A stretch of DNA of 64,000 nt from Cloacibacillus evryensis DSM 19522 (GTDB lineage: Bacteria; Synergistota; Synergistia; Synergistales; Synergistaceae), in contig NZ_KK073872.1 in the NCBI RefSeq assembly GCF_000585335.1, positions 2,905,283-2,969,282 on the forward strand, written 5' to 3'. The position numbers and the translations under genes were made by a program. Below the pieces are notes generated by a model. It worked only from the letters and a program-made list of their open reading frames with translations, made no database searches and was not told where the DNA came from. Shown in pieces: positions 1 through 9,129 of the stretch (positions are counted from its first letter, which is position 1; every line of letters begins with the position of its first letter).

Positions 1-393
1 GACTGAAACCGGGTCGACGATATAGGCCCGGCAGCCCGAACATCCGGCGAAGCGCTCCGCGATGAAGGCTCCGAGGTTGGAGGCGTGTTCGCCGCGCGGG
101 GCCTCCGTTAAATAATCTTTCATCGCGTCGTTGACGAGATATGTGCCGGAGGGCATCGGCGCAAGCAGGCCGCCGCGCCCCACCACGGCGTCAAAAACAT
201 CTTCCGCAAAACCCGCTTCGGAGAGCGCCCGCGATATCAGCGCGCATCTCATCTCAAGCTGGTCGAGCACGGCGGCAAAGGCGGATCTCCGGACGTCCGT
301 AAGTTCTACGCCCGCCTCGAAGAGCGGCCGCAGGTCCTCAAAGACCGCGATCTTCGTCGAAGTGGAGCCGGGATTTACCGCCAGTATTTTCAT
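1..393 (-). CDS. buk: Butyrate kinase, N-terminal part (cut by window edge)
   Basis: Catalyses butyryl-phosphate + ADP to butyrate + ATP, the energy-yielding last step of butyrate-type fermentation in the cytoplasm. The visible 131 residues start MKILAVNPGSTSTKIAVFED, the phosphate-1 loop of the acetate/butyrate kinase (ASKHA) fold, followed by a conserved VVGRGGLLAPMPSGTY stretch typical of butyrate kinases. The gene runs off the left edge, so the C-terminal part is not seen. It follows the phosphotransbutyrylase gene by 10 bases on the same strand, the usual ptb-buk order. A branched-chain acyl kinase (isobutyrate/isovalerate) is an alternative within the family, and fits an amino-acid fermenter. 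Confidence 0.93.
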   Translation of the reverse strand, partial: MKILAVNPGSTSTKIAVFEDLRPLFEAGVELTDVRRSAFAAVLDQLEMRCALISRALSEAGFAEDVFDAVVGRGGLLAPMPSGTYLVNDAMKDYLTEAPRGEHASNLGAFIAERFAGCSGCRAYIVDPVSV

Positions 394-403
394 AATATAA
401 CGA

Positions 404-1315
404 TCATCTTCCGCCCGCGACCAGGCAGGAGAGCGCGATCCCGTAGAATTTCGTCTCCGGGTCGTCGGTGCGCGAGACGAGCACGATGGGCACCATCGCG
501 CCGAGCACGACGCCGGCGAACTTCGCCTTACAGTAATGCACGAGGGTCTTGCAGTGGACGTTGCCGCATTCAAGGTTCGGGGCCAGCGTGAGGTCCACCT
601 TGCCGGCGATGACGCTGTTTATCCCCTTATGCTCCGCGGCCTCCCTTGAAGCCACGACGTCTATCGCCATCGGCCCCTCGACGGTGCAGGTGCAGGGCAG
701 TTCGTCAAACTCCCCGTCGCGCCAGGCGGCGACGAGGGCGGCGGCATCCACCGTCGACGGGATGTGCGGGTCCACGCGCTCGTTGGCCGCGATGCAGGCG
801 ACGTTGACATGTTCGTAGCCGAGGGCGTGGATCGCCTTCAGGGCGTTTCTCAGGATGTGTTTTTTCTGGTCGAGCGTCGGCGTCACGATGAAGGCGGTGT
901 CGGTACAGAACGAGAGATGGTGCTCTCCCGGGATCTCCATCACCGCGAGGTGGCTCAAAAGGTGCCCGGAGCGCAGCCCCTGCTCCCGGTCAAGCACGGC
1001 GCGCATAAAATCGGAGGTGTTGACGAGCCCCTTCATCAGGGCGTCGCCGCTGCCCTCGCGAACGAGCGCAACGGCCCTTTTCGCCGCCTCCTCCGGACTG
1101 CCGGCGTGGACGATCTCAGCCTTGCCCGCGATGCCCAGCTCATCAACCACGGGAGCGATTATCTTCTCGTCGCCGGTGAAGACCGCGTGTCCGAGCCCCT
1201 TGTCAAAGGCCATCTTCACCGCCTCTATGGTCTCCCTGTCCGCCGCCGCCGCGACGAGGCTGCTGCCGCTGAGACAGCCGCAGTTGTTTATCATTTCGTC
1301 AAAGGTCTTATACAT
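404..1315 (-). CDS. ptb: Phosphate butyryltransferase
   Basis: Converts butyryl-CoA (or a branched acyl-CoA) and phosphate to acyl-phosphate and CoA, feeding butyrate kinase. The 303-residue protein has the PTA/PTB fold: an N-terminal DRETIEAVKMA segment, the GEHHLSFCTDTA region and a C-terminal glycine-rich LVAGGR end. I chose the ATG at 1315 because GGAGG lies 7 bases upstream; the ATG two codons earlier lies almost on top of that site. A longer open frame reaching 1480 has no supporting ribosome site. It forms an operon with buk. Confidence 0.92.
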   Translation of the reverse strand: MYKTFDEMINNCGCLSGSSLVAAAADRETIEAVKMAFDKGLGHAVFTGDEKIIAPVVDELGIAGKAEIVHAGSPEEAAKRAVALVREGSGDALMKGLVNTSDFMRAVLDREQGLRSGHLLSHLAVMEIPGEHHLSFCTDTAFIVTPTLDQKKHILRNALKAIHALGYEHVNVACIAANERVDPHIPSTVDAAALVAAWRDGEFDELPCTCTVEGPMAIDVVASREAAEHKGINSVIAGKVDLTLAPNLECGNVHCKTLVHYCKAKFAGVVLGAMVPIVLVSRTDDPETKFYGIALSCLVAGGR

Positions 1316-1470
1316 CGACATTCCTCCCCGTTCATTTAAAGGATTCCCTCTTAAATATGAGACATTATAAAAATACGGGAACGACAAATCCGCCGAATAT
1401 TTGGCACACTCAACTAAGTAAATTATACTATAATGAGAGCGTAAGATTTGCATATGGGAGAAATTTTTAA

Positions 1471-2829
1471 GTGAAAACAAATAATACCGCGGCCCTCGGC
1501 ACAGCTCCGGTGGGGCCGCTGCTGCTGAAGTTATCTGTTCCGGCGATGGCGGGAATGTTTATGATGTCTCTTTATAATGTCGTTGACGCTTTCTTCGTCG
1601 GGCGCGGCGTGGGCGCGCTGGGCATCGCCTCCGTATTCGTTTCGTTTCCCGCGACGCTCGTCATCATGGCCGTATCGCAGACCTTCGGCGTGGGCGGAGC
1701 CTCCGTCATCGCCCGCGCGCTGGGGGCGGAAAGACATGACGAGGCCTCCGCGGCGCTCGGCACGATAATGACCTCCGGTCTCTTCTGCGCGCTCGCCATG
1801 ACCGCCGCGCTGATGATATTCACGCGGCCATTGCTGACGATGCTCGGGGCAACCCATGAGATCATCGAATCGTCGCTCGTCTACGCCGGCATCATCTTTC
1901 TCGGCACGCCGGCCTTCTTCATGATGATGGTCTTCAACAACCTCGTGCGCGGCGAGGGCAACACCCGCCTCTCCATGCTGAGCATGGCGATCTCCTCGGG
2001 CGTCAACATCGCGCTGGACCCGCTCTTCATCTTCGTCTTCAAATGGGGGCTGGCGGGCGCGGCCTGGGCCACCGTCATCGCTCAGGTGTGCGCACTTGCC
2101 TGGCTGCTGCACTATTATTTCGGCGGCAAAAGCGCCGTCGCGGTAAAGCCGCAATGCCTGCGCCGGATATCCCCGCCGCTGCTCGCGCGGGTCCTCTCCG
2201 TCGGGGCCTCCGCCTTCGTGCGGCAGGTGGGCATCGCCGTATCGTGGACCGTGCTCAACCGGATATTCGCCGACACCGGCGGCGCGATCGGCGTCGCCGC
2301 CTCCGGACTCGTACAGCGCCTGCTCTCGCTCATTATTATGCCGGTGCTCGGCATGGGACACGGTCTGCTGCCGCTCGTCGGTTACAACTACGGCGCCAAA
2401 AACTACCGCCGCGTACTGCGCGGCATGTCGCTCGCGAACATCGCCTCGACCGCCGTCTGCTTCGCCTGCGCCGTCCTCCTGCTCATCTTCCCGCGCGAGA
2501 TGCTGGGAATCTTCTCGGACGACCGGGCGCTGCTCGCGAGCGGCGTGACCGGCATGGTCTGTGTCGCGGCGGGGATATCCTTCGCCGGCACCCAGACGAT
2601 GATCTCGACATACTACCAGGGCATCGGCAGCGCGCGGCTCGCCTTTTTCCTCTCGATGCTCCGGCCGCTGCTGCTCCACCCGCCGCTCGCGCTGACACTC
2701 TCGGCGTTTTTCGGCATGAACGGCGCCTGGGCCTCTTTCACCGCCGCGGACATCCTCGCCTTCGCCATCTCCTGGGCCATCTATACCAGAGGCAAACGGG
2801 AACTTGCCCAAAGAGAGCTCGCGGCATGA
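1471..2829 (+). CDS. MATE family multidrug/Na+ or H+ antiporter
   Basis: A 452-residue inner-membrane exporter of the MATE (NorM/DinF) superfamily. It shows the two six-helix halves, the N-terminal LLKLSVPAMAGMFMMSLYNVVDAFFVGR motif region typical of MATE proteins and an FNNLVRGEGN segment before the fourth helix pair. The start is GTG, with GGGAG about 10 bases upstream. It is divergent from ptb-buk and is followed after 55 bases by a second MATE gene, so the pair may be co-transcribed or work as related pumps. The substrate cannot be read from sequence. A possible promoter lies at 1401-1430 (TTGGCA, 18 bases, TATACT). Confidence 0.9.
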   Translation: MKTNNTAALGTAPVGPLLLKLSVPAMAGMFMMSLYNVVDAFFVGRGVGALGIASVFVSFPATLVIMAVSQTFGVGGASVIARALGAERHDEASAALGTIMTSGLFCALAMTAALMIFTRPLLTMLGATHEIIESSLVYAGIIFLGTPAFFMMMVFNNLVRGEGNTRLSMLSMAISSGVNIALDPLFIFVFKWGLAGAAWATVIAQVCALAWLLHYYFGGKSAVAVKPQCLRRISPPLLARVLSVGASAFVRQVGIAVSWTVLNRIFADTGGAIGVAASGLVQRLLSLIIMPVLGMGHGLLPLVGYNYGAKNYRRVLRGMSLANIASTAVCFACAVLLLIFPREMLGIFSDDRALLASGVTGMVCVAAGISFAGTQTMISTYYQGIGSARLAFFLSMLRPLLLHPPLALTLSAFFGMNGAWASFTAADILAFAISWAIYTRGKRELAQRELAA

Positions 2830-2884
2830 CGGCGGCGCTTACGGCCTTATCCGCCGCCCGACACGAAAGGAATCATGACGGACA

Positions 2885-4303
2885 ATGAAATTGCTCAAAA
2901 AGGCAAAGCGCATCCTGATACGGCGCGGAGCCGTGGACCTCGGCAGCGGCCCCGTGCTCAGCTCGCTTGTGCGCCTCTCTGTGCCATCCATCGCGATGGT
3001 GCTCTTCCACACGCTCTTCAACCTTGTGGATACTATCTTTATCTCATGGCTCGGCGAGAGCCACATGGTCGCGATATCCTACACCTTTCCGGTCCAGATC
3101 GGCGTTTTCGCGGTGCTTGAGGGCGTCGGCAACGGCGTCACGGCGCTTGTGGGGCGCAGGCTAGGCGAGGGAGACCGTGAACTGGCGCAGAAAACGGCGA
3201 CCTCGGGGCTGGCCTTCTCCTACATCCTCTGTCTTCTCTGGGTTCCCTTCCTGTTTCCCGGCCCCTCGAACGCCTTCTTCCGTATGCTCGGGGCCACCGA
3301 CCCAGTCACGCTGCGTCAGGCGTGGCTCTACAATATGTGGATACCTCCGATGCTGGTGCTCATCAGCTTTTCATATGTGGTGAATTCCATATTCAGATGC
3401 CAGGGCAATACGATGGTCCCGCTATACTTCTTTCTTATCGCCAACGGGCTGAACTTTATCCTGGACCCGATCTTCATCTTCGCGTTCGGCTGGGGCATGA
3501 CGGGCGCGGCGGCGGCCACCTTCGCCGGGCGCTTCGCCGGCACCTTCTACCTGATAAAGAAACTGCGCGAGTCGAGCGAAATAAAACTCCCCTTCTTCAC
3601 ACGGCCGCGCCGCGGCATGATGAGGATATGGGGCGGGATAACGGCGATCGGACTTCCCGTCACCCTCACCACCGGCAGCGTCGCCTTCGGCATGGGCACC
3701 GTCAACAAGATTTTGTCGACGACCTACGGCAACATCGCCGTCGCCGGCTGGATGGTGGGGCTGCGCGTCGAGGACCTCGCCTTCAACACCCTGATGGGGA
3801 TCAACGACGCGCTCGTCCCCTTCCTCTCCTTCAACTACGGACGGCGCAGCCTCGATCGCATGAGACGCGGCATCCGCTCGGCGTTCATCATCAGCGGCGT
3901 GATAACGGTGGCGATCGGCCTCGCGCTCGCCTTCGCCCCGCACCCGATCATAAATCTCTTCCGCCCGACGGAGGAGGTCGCCGCCGTCGCCATCCAGTCG
4001 ATACGCATCACGATCGCCGGCTACCCGATGGTGATATACAGCGTGCTCTACAACGCGCTCTTCATCGCCACTGGATATTCCGGTTACGGCTTTGTGATCC
4101 AAGTCTGCCGCAGCATGGTGCTGCGCGTGCCCGCCGTCTGGCTGCTCGCGGGCATGGTCTCGATACATTGGATCTGGCTCTTCCAGCCGATCTCATTCGC
4201 GGGCGCGGCGGCGCTGACCTGGCTCTTCTCGTGGATACTGCTGAAAAAGCTGCGTAAAGATATGGCGGGAAACAGCACGGAGATGGGGCCTTACATCCGA
4301 TGA
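2885..4303 (+). CDS. Second MATE family efflux transporter
   Basis: A 472-residue MATE transporter with PVLSSLVRLSVPSIAMVLF at the N-terminus, VVNSIFRCQGNT at the expected half-way position and a second repeat from about residue 250. It ends in a short basic cytoplasmic tail. It diverges clearly from the preceding MATE protein, so this is a pair of distant paralogues rather than a recent duplication. AAAGG sits 14 bases before the chosen ATG, which is long; a second ATG at 2875 is in another frame and gives only a short product. Substrate unknown. Confidence 0.88.
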   Translation: MKLLKKAKRILIRRGAVDLGSGPVLSSLVRLSVPSIAMVLFHTLFNLVDTIFISWLGESHMVAISYTFPVQIGVFAVLEGVGNGVTALVGRRLGEGDRELAQKTATSGLAFSYILCLLWVPFLFPGPSNAFFRMLGATDPVTLRQAWLYNMWIPPMLVLISFSYVVNSIFRCQGNTMVPLYFFLIANGLNFILDPIFIFAFGWGMTGAAAATFAGRFAGTFYLIKKLRESSEIKLPFFTRPRRGMMRIWGGITAIGLPVTLTTGSVAFGMGTVNKILSTTYGNIAVAGWMVGLRVEDLAFNTLMGINDALVPFLSFNYGRRSLDRMRRGIRSAFIISGVITVAIGLALAFAPHPIINLFRPTEEVAAVAIQSIRITIAGYPMVIYSVLYNALFIATGYSGYGFVIQVCRSMVLRVPAVWLLAGMVSIHWIWLFQPISFAGAAALTWLFSWILLKKLRKDMAGNSTEMGPYIR

Positions 4304-4354
4304 CCAAGAGCTCCGGCGACCCGGGCTCTCGGTTTATTCATTATGGATCATGCT

Positions 4355-4614
4355 CTATTCATAATGGCTGCGGCACTGGACGATGATAATCTCCGTATCC
4401 GTCAGTCTGTAGACGAGCCGGTGCTCTTCGTTGATGCGGCGGCTCCAGTAACCTGATAAATCGTGCTTCAGCGGCTCAGGTTTGCCGAGGCCCTCATTGC
4501 CGTTACGGTCAATATCTTCCACAAGCTGGTTTATCCGCCTGAAAATATTTTTTTATCCGTGGCGTTCCAATCAAGATAATCGCTCCAGGCGCCGTCTGTC
4601 CACGATTTAATCAT
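4355..4614 (-). pseudogene. yoeB: YoeB/Txe-type toxin, frameshifted
   Basis: The YoeB endoribonuclease cleaves mRNA at the ribosomal A site. The first frame reads MIKSWTDGAWSDYLDWNATD then hits a stop after about 27 codons. The rest of the family, GKPEPLKHDLSGYWSRR then EEHRLVYRLT and the C-terminal CRSHYE, is intact in the next frame. Restoring one base near 4542-4554 gives an 86-residue protein, close to the usual 84. The break lies beside runs of four T and seven A (minus strand). The start overlaps the antitoxin stop by 8 bases, the normal arrangement. It is either a real loss of toxin, a sequencing error in a homopolymer, or a -1 slip at the A7 run. Confidence 0.8.
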
Positions 4615-4867
4615 TAGAGGCGATCAATTCGTGGCGCGTGCGGCGCCCATCCTCTGCCTGGGCGATATTTTCTCTCAGGTTTTTCATGTTGGACGCCGAA
4701 TAGAAGGGGTCGCGCGATATCTCAAATGGCAGCCTGTTTTCTCTCAGCACCGCCCTGAAGAAAAGGTTCACCGCCGTCGAAGGGTTCATCCCCACATCGG
4801 CGCAGAAAGCTTCTATCTCGCGTTTTGTCTCCTCTTCCACCCTTATCGACATCGTTGCAAGGGGCAT
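4607..4867 (-). CDS. RelB/DinJ family antitoxin
   Basis: An 86-residue ribbon-helix-helix antitoxin. The N-terminal MSIRVEEETKREIEAFCADV followed by GMNPSTAVNLFFRAVLRENRLPFE is the DinJ/RelB signature, and a short acidic/basic C-terminus would wrap the toxin. The start at 4867 has AGGAG 8 bases upstream; an upstream extension of the frame has no ribosome site. It is the first gene of the pair and overlaps the damaged toxin. Such antitoxins usually repress their own promoter together with the toxin. Confidence 0.88.
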   Translation of the reverse strand: MPLATMSIRVEEETKREIEAFCADVGMNPSTAVNLFFRAVLRENRLPFEISRDPFYSASNMKNLRENIAQAEDGRRTRHELIASND

Positions 4868-5107
4868 GACAGTCACTCCTTTCATTACCTGTTTTAAAGA
4901 GGTTATAACATATTTCTGCCAAATACGAATACACAGCAATACTATAGATGACAATGTAATAATTTTATCAAACTTTGTTCTATATTTAATCGCCGGCAAC
5001 GGAAGCTGCGCGATACCCTTCATGGGGGCGTTATGCGGTAAAAGTACGCGGCGCTGCCCCGCGTGACAGCCGTCCGTGCATTTTCCCCTGGGCAGGCAAG
5101 CAAAACC

Positions 5108-5136
5108 TTGACATATCACGGCACAGGGGCTATAAA
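5108..5136 (+). promoter_or_regulatory. Consensus sigma-70-type promoter upstream of the ior leader
   Basis: TTGACA (5108-5113) and TATAAA (5131-5136) are separated by exactly 17 bases. Transcription would start near 5143, about 190 bases before iorA, and run through a leader ending in a terminator-like hairpin at 5244-5276. The rest of the 4868-5330 gap holds no convincing gene. Confidence 0.6.
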
Positions 5137-5243
5137 TATTCGCGGAAGAAGAGGGGCAGCCCCCTTCGGGATCAGTTTGAGCGAAGAACGGCACAGCTAA
5201 AGAGAAGCGAAGACAAGTTGATTGACTGTATGATTACATTCAA

Positions 5244-5276
5244 GGCTTTGTCGTTTGCGCGGCGGAGTCTTTTTTT
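5244..5276 (+). terminator. Terminator-like hairpin in the iorA leader
   Basis: GGCTTTGTCG (5244-5253) pairs with CGGCGGAGTC (5260-5269) using some G-U pairs and is followed by seven T. It lies between the strong promoter and iorA, so it either ends a roughly 130-base small RNA or acts as an attenuator. Confidence 0.55.
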
Positions 5277-5329
5277 ATAGTTTTATATTGGCCGGTATCT
5301 TTTGAATAAAATGTGTGGGGGAAATATCA

Positions 5330-7126
5330 ATGGCTGTAAAGGTCTGCATGGGAAACGAAGCTATCGCGCTCGGAGCGCTGGCCGCCGGGATAAAGGTGGC
5401 AGCCGGATATCCGGGGACGCCGTCGACGGAGATAATCGAGACTCTCGTCGCCGTCCGTCATCCCGGCGTGAAGGTGCAGTGGTCGACTAATGAGAAGGTG
5501 GCCCTCGAGGTCGCGGCGGGCGCGGCCTACTCCGGCGCGCGCACCCTCTGCACGATGAAGCAGGTGGGGCTCAACGTCGCCTCCGACCCGCTGATGAGCC
5601 TCGCCTATATCGGGATCAGGGGCGGCATGGTGATCGCCGTCGCCGACGACCCCGGCCCCTGGTCCTCGCAGACGGAGCAGGACACCCGCAGCTTCGCGAA
5701 GCACGCCAACCTTCCCGTATTCGATCCGTCGTCGCCCGAAGAGGCCTACGAGATGGTGCAGGCGGCCTATGAGCTCTCCGAAACCTACGCGCTGCCCGTA
5801 TTCCTGCGCCCGACGACACGCGTCTGCCATGCGAGCGCCGACGTCGAGCTTCGCGATCCCGCGCCGGCGCGCGAAGCGCCTGGCTTTGAGAAGCGTCCCG
5901 AGTGGTGCATCTTCCCCGCGCTCTCCTACCGGCGTCACGGCGAGCTCGAGGTGAAACAGAACGAACTCGCGCGCACCTTCGACGAACTTCCCTTCAACCG
6001 CATCGAAGGCGGCAAGGCGGGAGCTGCGGTCGCCGTCTCCGGGGTCTCCTATCTCTACGCGAAAGAGGTCATCAGGGAGCTCGGCCTTGACGTTAAGTTA
6101 TATAAAATAGGCACCCCCTATCCCTTGCCCGAAAAACTGACCCGCGAGTTCCTCGACTCTGTCGATTCCGTTCTCGTGATCGAAGAGCTGGACCCCGTCG
6201 TCGAGGAGCAGCTTCTCATCGCGGCGGCGGGAAAAACGCCCATCCTCGGCAAACGCAGCGGGGATATGCCGTGGAACGGCGAATATTCCTACGAACTTAT
6301 AAAGAAGGCGCTGCTGAAGTATCTCGGCATGGCGGCGGAGAAAGCGGATGCCGCAGAGCTGCCGCCGCTACCAGTCCGCCCGCCGGTACTCTGCGCCGGA
6401 TGCCCTCACCGCGCCTCGTTCTATGAGGCGAAGGTGGCGACGAAGGACTGCGAAAAAGCCGTCTACTGCGGCGATATAGGCTGTTACACCCTTGGCAACG
6501 CCGCCCCGCTCAATATGGTAGACACCTGCCTCTGCATGGGGGCCGGCATCACCATCGCGCAGGGGCTCGCGCTCGCTGAGCCCGGCACGAAATGCCTCGC
6601 CTTCATCGGCGACTCGACATTTTTCCACACCGGTATCCCGGGGGTGATCAACGCCGTCTATCAGGGAACGGATATCACGATGATCATCCTCGACAACCGC
6701 ACCACGGCGATGACGGGACACCAGCCGCACCCCGGCACCGGCAAGCGCGCGCTCGGCGACGACGCGCCGGCCCTCGATATCGAGACGATCCTGCGCGGCT
6801 GCGGCGTCCGGCATATATCGAAGGTCGATCCCTTCGACTACGAGAACGCCGTCGCGGCGATGCGCGAGGCCGTAAGCTTTCCGGGCCCCTCGGCGGTGAT
6901 CGCCGAAGCTCCCTGCATTGCGCATATAAAAAAGCCGGCGACTGTGCATTTTGTAGATGACAAGTGCATCAAATGCGGCAGATGCATCCGTGAGATCGGA
7001 TGCCCCGCGATCACCCCGGACGAGGCCGGACGCGCCGTCATCAACGGTTCGCTCTGTACGGACTGCGCCCTCTGCGCCAATCTCTGCCCCGTCCGCGCGA
7101 TAAAAAGAGGTGAGATAGATGGTTAA
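5330..7126 (+). CDS. iorA: Indolepyruvate:ferredoxin oxidoreductase, alpha subunit
   Basis: Oxidatively decarboxylates aryl pyruvates (from Trp, Phe, Tyr transamination) to aryl-acetyl-CoA while reducing ferredoxin. The 598-residue protein has the N-terminal pyrimidine domain (KVCMGNEAIALGALAAG, then GYPGTPSTEI), a central domain, a thiamine-diphosphate domain with CAGCPHRASF and GDIGCYTLG, and a C-terminal pair of 4Fe-4S clusters (CIKCGRCIREIGCP and CTDCALCANLCP). I chose ATG 5330, with GGGGG 8 bases upstream, over a GTG 15 bases earlier. The stop overlaps iorB by 8 bases. This is the usual anaerobic amino-acid degradation enzyme. Confidence 0.95.
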   Translation: MAVKVCMGNEAIALGALAAGIKVAAGYPGTPSTEIIETLVAVRHPGVKVQWSTNEKVALEVAAGAAYSGARTLCTMKQVGLNVASDPLMSLAYIGIRGGMVIAVADDPGPWSSQTEQDTRSFAKHANLPVFDPSSPEEAYEMVQAAYELSETYALPVFLRPTTRVCHASADVELRDPAPAREAPGFEKRPEWCIFPALSYRRHGELEVKQNELARTFDELPFNRIEGGKAGAAVAVSGVSYLYAKEVIRELGLDVKLYKIGTPYPLPEKLTREFLDSVDSVLVIEELDPVVEEQLLIAAAGKTPILGKRSGDMPWNGEYSYELIKKALLKYLGMAAEKADAAELPPLPVRPPVLCAGCPHRASFYEAKVATKDCEKAVYCGDIGCYTLGNAAPLNMVDTCLCMGAGITIAQGLALAEPGTKCLAFIGDSTFFHTGIPGVINAVYQGTDITMIILDNRTTAMTGHQPHPGTGKRALGDDAPALDIETILRGCGVRHISKVDPFDYENAVAAMREAVSFPGPSAVIAEAPCIAHIKKPATVHFVDDKCIKCGRCIREIGCPAITPDEAGRAVINGSLCTDCALCANLCPVRAIKRGEIDG

Positions 7127-7712
7127 GAGCATCGTAATCGCCGGCGTCGGCGGACAGGGAACGCTGCTGACTTCAAAGATACTCGCCACAGCCGCGGGAG
7201 CCAGAGGGCTCTTCGTCCGCACCTCCGAGACGATCGGCATGGCGCAGCGCGGAGGCTCGGTCTCCAGCCACCTTCGCATAGACGCGCGGGAAGTTTCGCC
7301 GATCATTCCCTGCGCTCACGGAGACATCCTGCTCGGCTTCGAGCTCGCCGAGGCGGTCCGCATGATCCCGAAGCTGAAGGCGGAAGCCAAGTGCGTCGTC
7401 AACACTGACCGCATCATCCCGACGAACGTCGCGCTGGGCAGGGGCCTTTACCTCGGAGACGAATACCTCGCCCTGCTCAAGAAAAAGTTTCCCGAAGCTG
7501 TTTTTATTGAAGGCGCGCCGCTAGCTCTCGCGGCGGGAGACATCCGCACGCTGAATATCGTGATCCTCGGCGCCGCGGTGGGAGCCTCGATGCTGCCCTT
7601 CCCGGAAGATGAGATACGCGCGGCGATAAAAGCCTGCGTCAAGCCGAAGCTGCTCGCGATGAACGAGAAGGCCTTCGCCCTAGGGTTTGAGGCCGCCGGG
7701 GTTCGATGGTGA
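7119..7712 (+). CDS. iorB: Indolepyruvate:ferredoxin oxidoreductase, beta subunit
   Basis: Gamma/beta-type subunit of the 2-oxoacid oxidoreductase complex that pairs with IorA. The 197 residues begin MVKSIVIAGVGGQGTLLTSK, the glycine-rich CoA-binding motif of this subunit, followed by SETIGMAQRGGSVSSHLR. Length is normal for the family. It is translationally coupled to iorA (8-base overlap) and followed 103 bases later by an aryl-CoA ligase gene. Confidence 0.95.
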   Translation: MVKSIVIAGVGGQGTLLTSKILATAAGARGLFVRTSETIGMAQRGGSVSSHLRIDAREVSPIIPCAHGDILLGFELAEAVRMIPKLKAEAKCVVNTDRIIPTNVALGRGLYLGDEYLALLKKKFPEAVFIEGAPLALAAGDIRTLNIVILGAAVGASMLPFPEDEIRAAIKACVKPKLLAMNEKAFALGFEAAGVRW

Positions 7713-7815
7713 GCCCGCGCGGCAGCCAAAACTTTTTTAGATACTATTTCCGAGAAAAGTAAATCAGCCAAGAAAGTTTTTCAGAACAGAGAAGACAGTT
7801 AGGAGAGAATAAATT

Positions 7816-9045
7816 ATGAACGAACTTACGATAATGAGCCAGTGTTTCGCCCAGGTACGCCGCGCCGCTAAGGCCAGCCCGATGTACAGAGAAAAGTTCG
7901 CGGGGCTGCCCGTGGATACGATGATGACCCGCGAGCAGTTCGAAACGCTGCCCTTCACGACGAAACAGGACCTCCGCGACGCCTACCCGATGGGCATGCA
8001 GTGCGTGCCGAACGAAGAGATCGTCCGCGTACATTCCTCGTCGGGGACGACCGGCACACCGGTCATCATGCCATACAGCGCGCAGGACCTCGAAGACTGG
8101 GCGGTGATGATGGAACGCTGCTATCAGTTCGCGGGAGTGACGACCGCCGACCGCATCCAGATAACCCCCGGCTTCGGCCTCTGGACGGCGGGGCTCGGTT
8201 TTCAGGCCGGCGCCGAGCGCCTCGGCGCGATGGTCATCCCGACCGGCGCGGGCAACACCGACCGCCAGCTCCAGCTGATGCGCGACCTTGAGGCGAGCGT
8301 CCTCATCGGCACCTCGTCCTACGGCCTCGTCATCGCCGAGGAGGTCGACAAGCGCGGCATGCGCGACGACATCCACCTCAAGCGCGGCATCTTCGGCTCC
8401 GAACGCTGGGGCGACAAGATCCGCGAGAGGATCTACGAGACGCTCGGCATCGAGTTTTTCGACATCTACGGACTGACGGAAATATACGGCCCCGGCATCG
8501 CGATCGACTGCTGCGAACACACGGGCATGCACTACTTCAACGATTATATCTACTGCGAGATCATCGACCCGGCGACCGGCAAAGTGCTGCCAGACGGCGA
8601 GCAGGGCGAGATCGTGATCACCACCTTCCGCAAGGAGGCGGCGCCGCTGATCCGCTACCGCACGCGCGACATCTCGCGCATCATCCCCGGCGAATGCCCA
8701 TGCGGCTCGCCCTTCCCGCGCCTCGACCGCATCGTCGGCCGCAGCGACGACATGATCAAGGTCAAAGGGACGAACATCTATCCGGCGCAGGTGGAGGAGA
8801 TACTGAAGCGGATCGACGGCTTCTCCAGCGAATACCGCATCGTCCTCGAGAACGAAGACCTGCGCGACCGCATGATCGTTCAGGCAGAGATGAAGGATGG
8901 CTGCAACCCGGAAGCCCTCGCGGAGTCGCTCGTCCGCGAATGCAAATCCGGCATCGGCATCCGCATAGTCCCGCAGGTGATGAAGCTCGGCGAACTGCCG
9001 CGAAGCGAAAAGAAGACGCAGCGCGTCATCGACAACAGGTATTAA
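7816..9045 (+). CDS. paaK: Phenylacetate-CoA ligase family protein
   Basis: A 409-residue adenylate-forming enzyme. The ATP-binding loop HSSSGTTGTPV, the YGLTEIYGPG segment, the RYRTRD motif and RLDRIVGRSDDMIKVKGTN are those of PaaK-type ligases. Next to iorAB it most likely runs in the ATP-forming direction or recycles aryl acetates: the oxidoreductase makes aryl-acetyl-CoA and this enzyme interconverts it with the free acid. That direction is inference from context. The start has AGGAG about 9 bases upstream. A strong terminator follows 26 bases after the stop. Confidence 0.9.
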   Translation: MNELTIMSQCFAQVRRAAKASPMYREKFAGLPVDTMMTREQFETLPFTTKQDLRDAYPMGMQCVPNEEIVRVHSSSGTTGTPVIMPYSAQDLEDWAVMMERCYQFAGVTTADRIQITPGFGLWTAGLGFQAGAERLGAMVIPTGAGNTDRQLQLMRDLEASVLIGTSSYGLVIAEEVDKRGMRDDIHLKRGIFGSERWGDKIRERIYETLGIEFFDIYGLTEIYGPGIAIDCCEHTGMHYFNDYIYCEIIDPATGKVLPDGEQGEIVITTFRKEAAPLIRYRTRDISRIIPGECPCGSPFPRLDRIVGRSDDMIKVKGTNIYPAQVEEILKRIDGFSSEYRIVLENEDLRDRMIVQAEMKDGCNPEALAESLVRECKSGIGIRIVPQVMKLGELPRSEKKTQRVIDNRY

Positions 9046-9071
9046 GCAGCGGGAAACTCCGCACAACAGCG

Positions 9072-9105
9072 GCTCCGAAAGCCTGACGGCTTTCGGAGCG
9101 TTTTG
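9072..9105 (+). terminator. Intrinsic terminator of the ior operon
   Basis: A perfect 12-base stem GCTCCGAAAGCC / GGCTTTCGGAGC (9072-9083 and 9088-9099) with a TGAC loop is followed by GTTTTGTTT. Confidence 0.9.
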
Positions 9106-9129
9106 TTTACGCGCCTCTCTCCCGCGCGC

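Noticed and set aside
1316-1480. N-terminal extension of phosphate butyryltransferase to 1480
   Set aside because: The extra residues do not match the family, and a good ribosome site fits the ATG at 1315.
1531-2811. A 426-codon open frame opposite the first MATE gene
   Set aside because: Same antisense-type composition, no start signal, and the plus strand is a clear MATE transporter.
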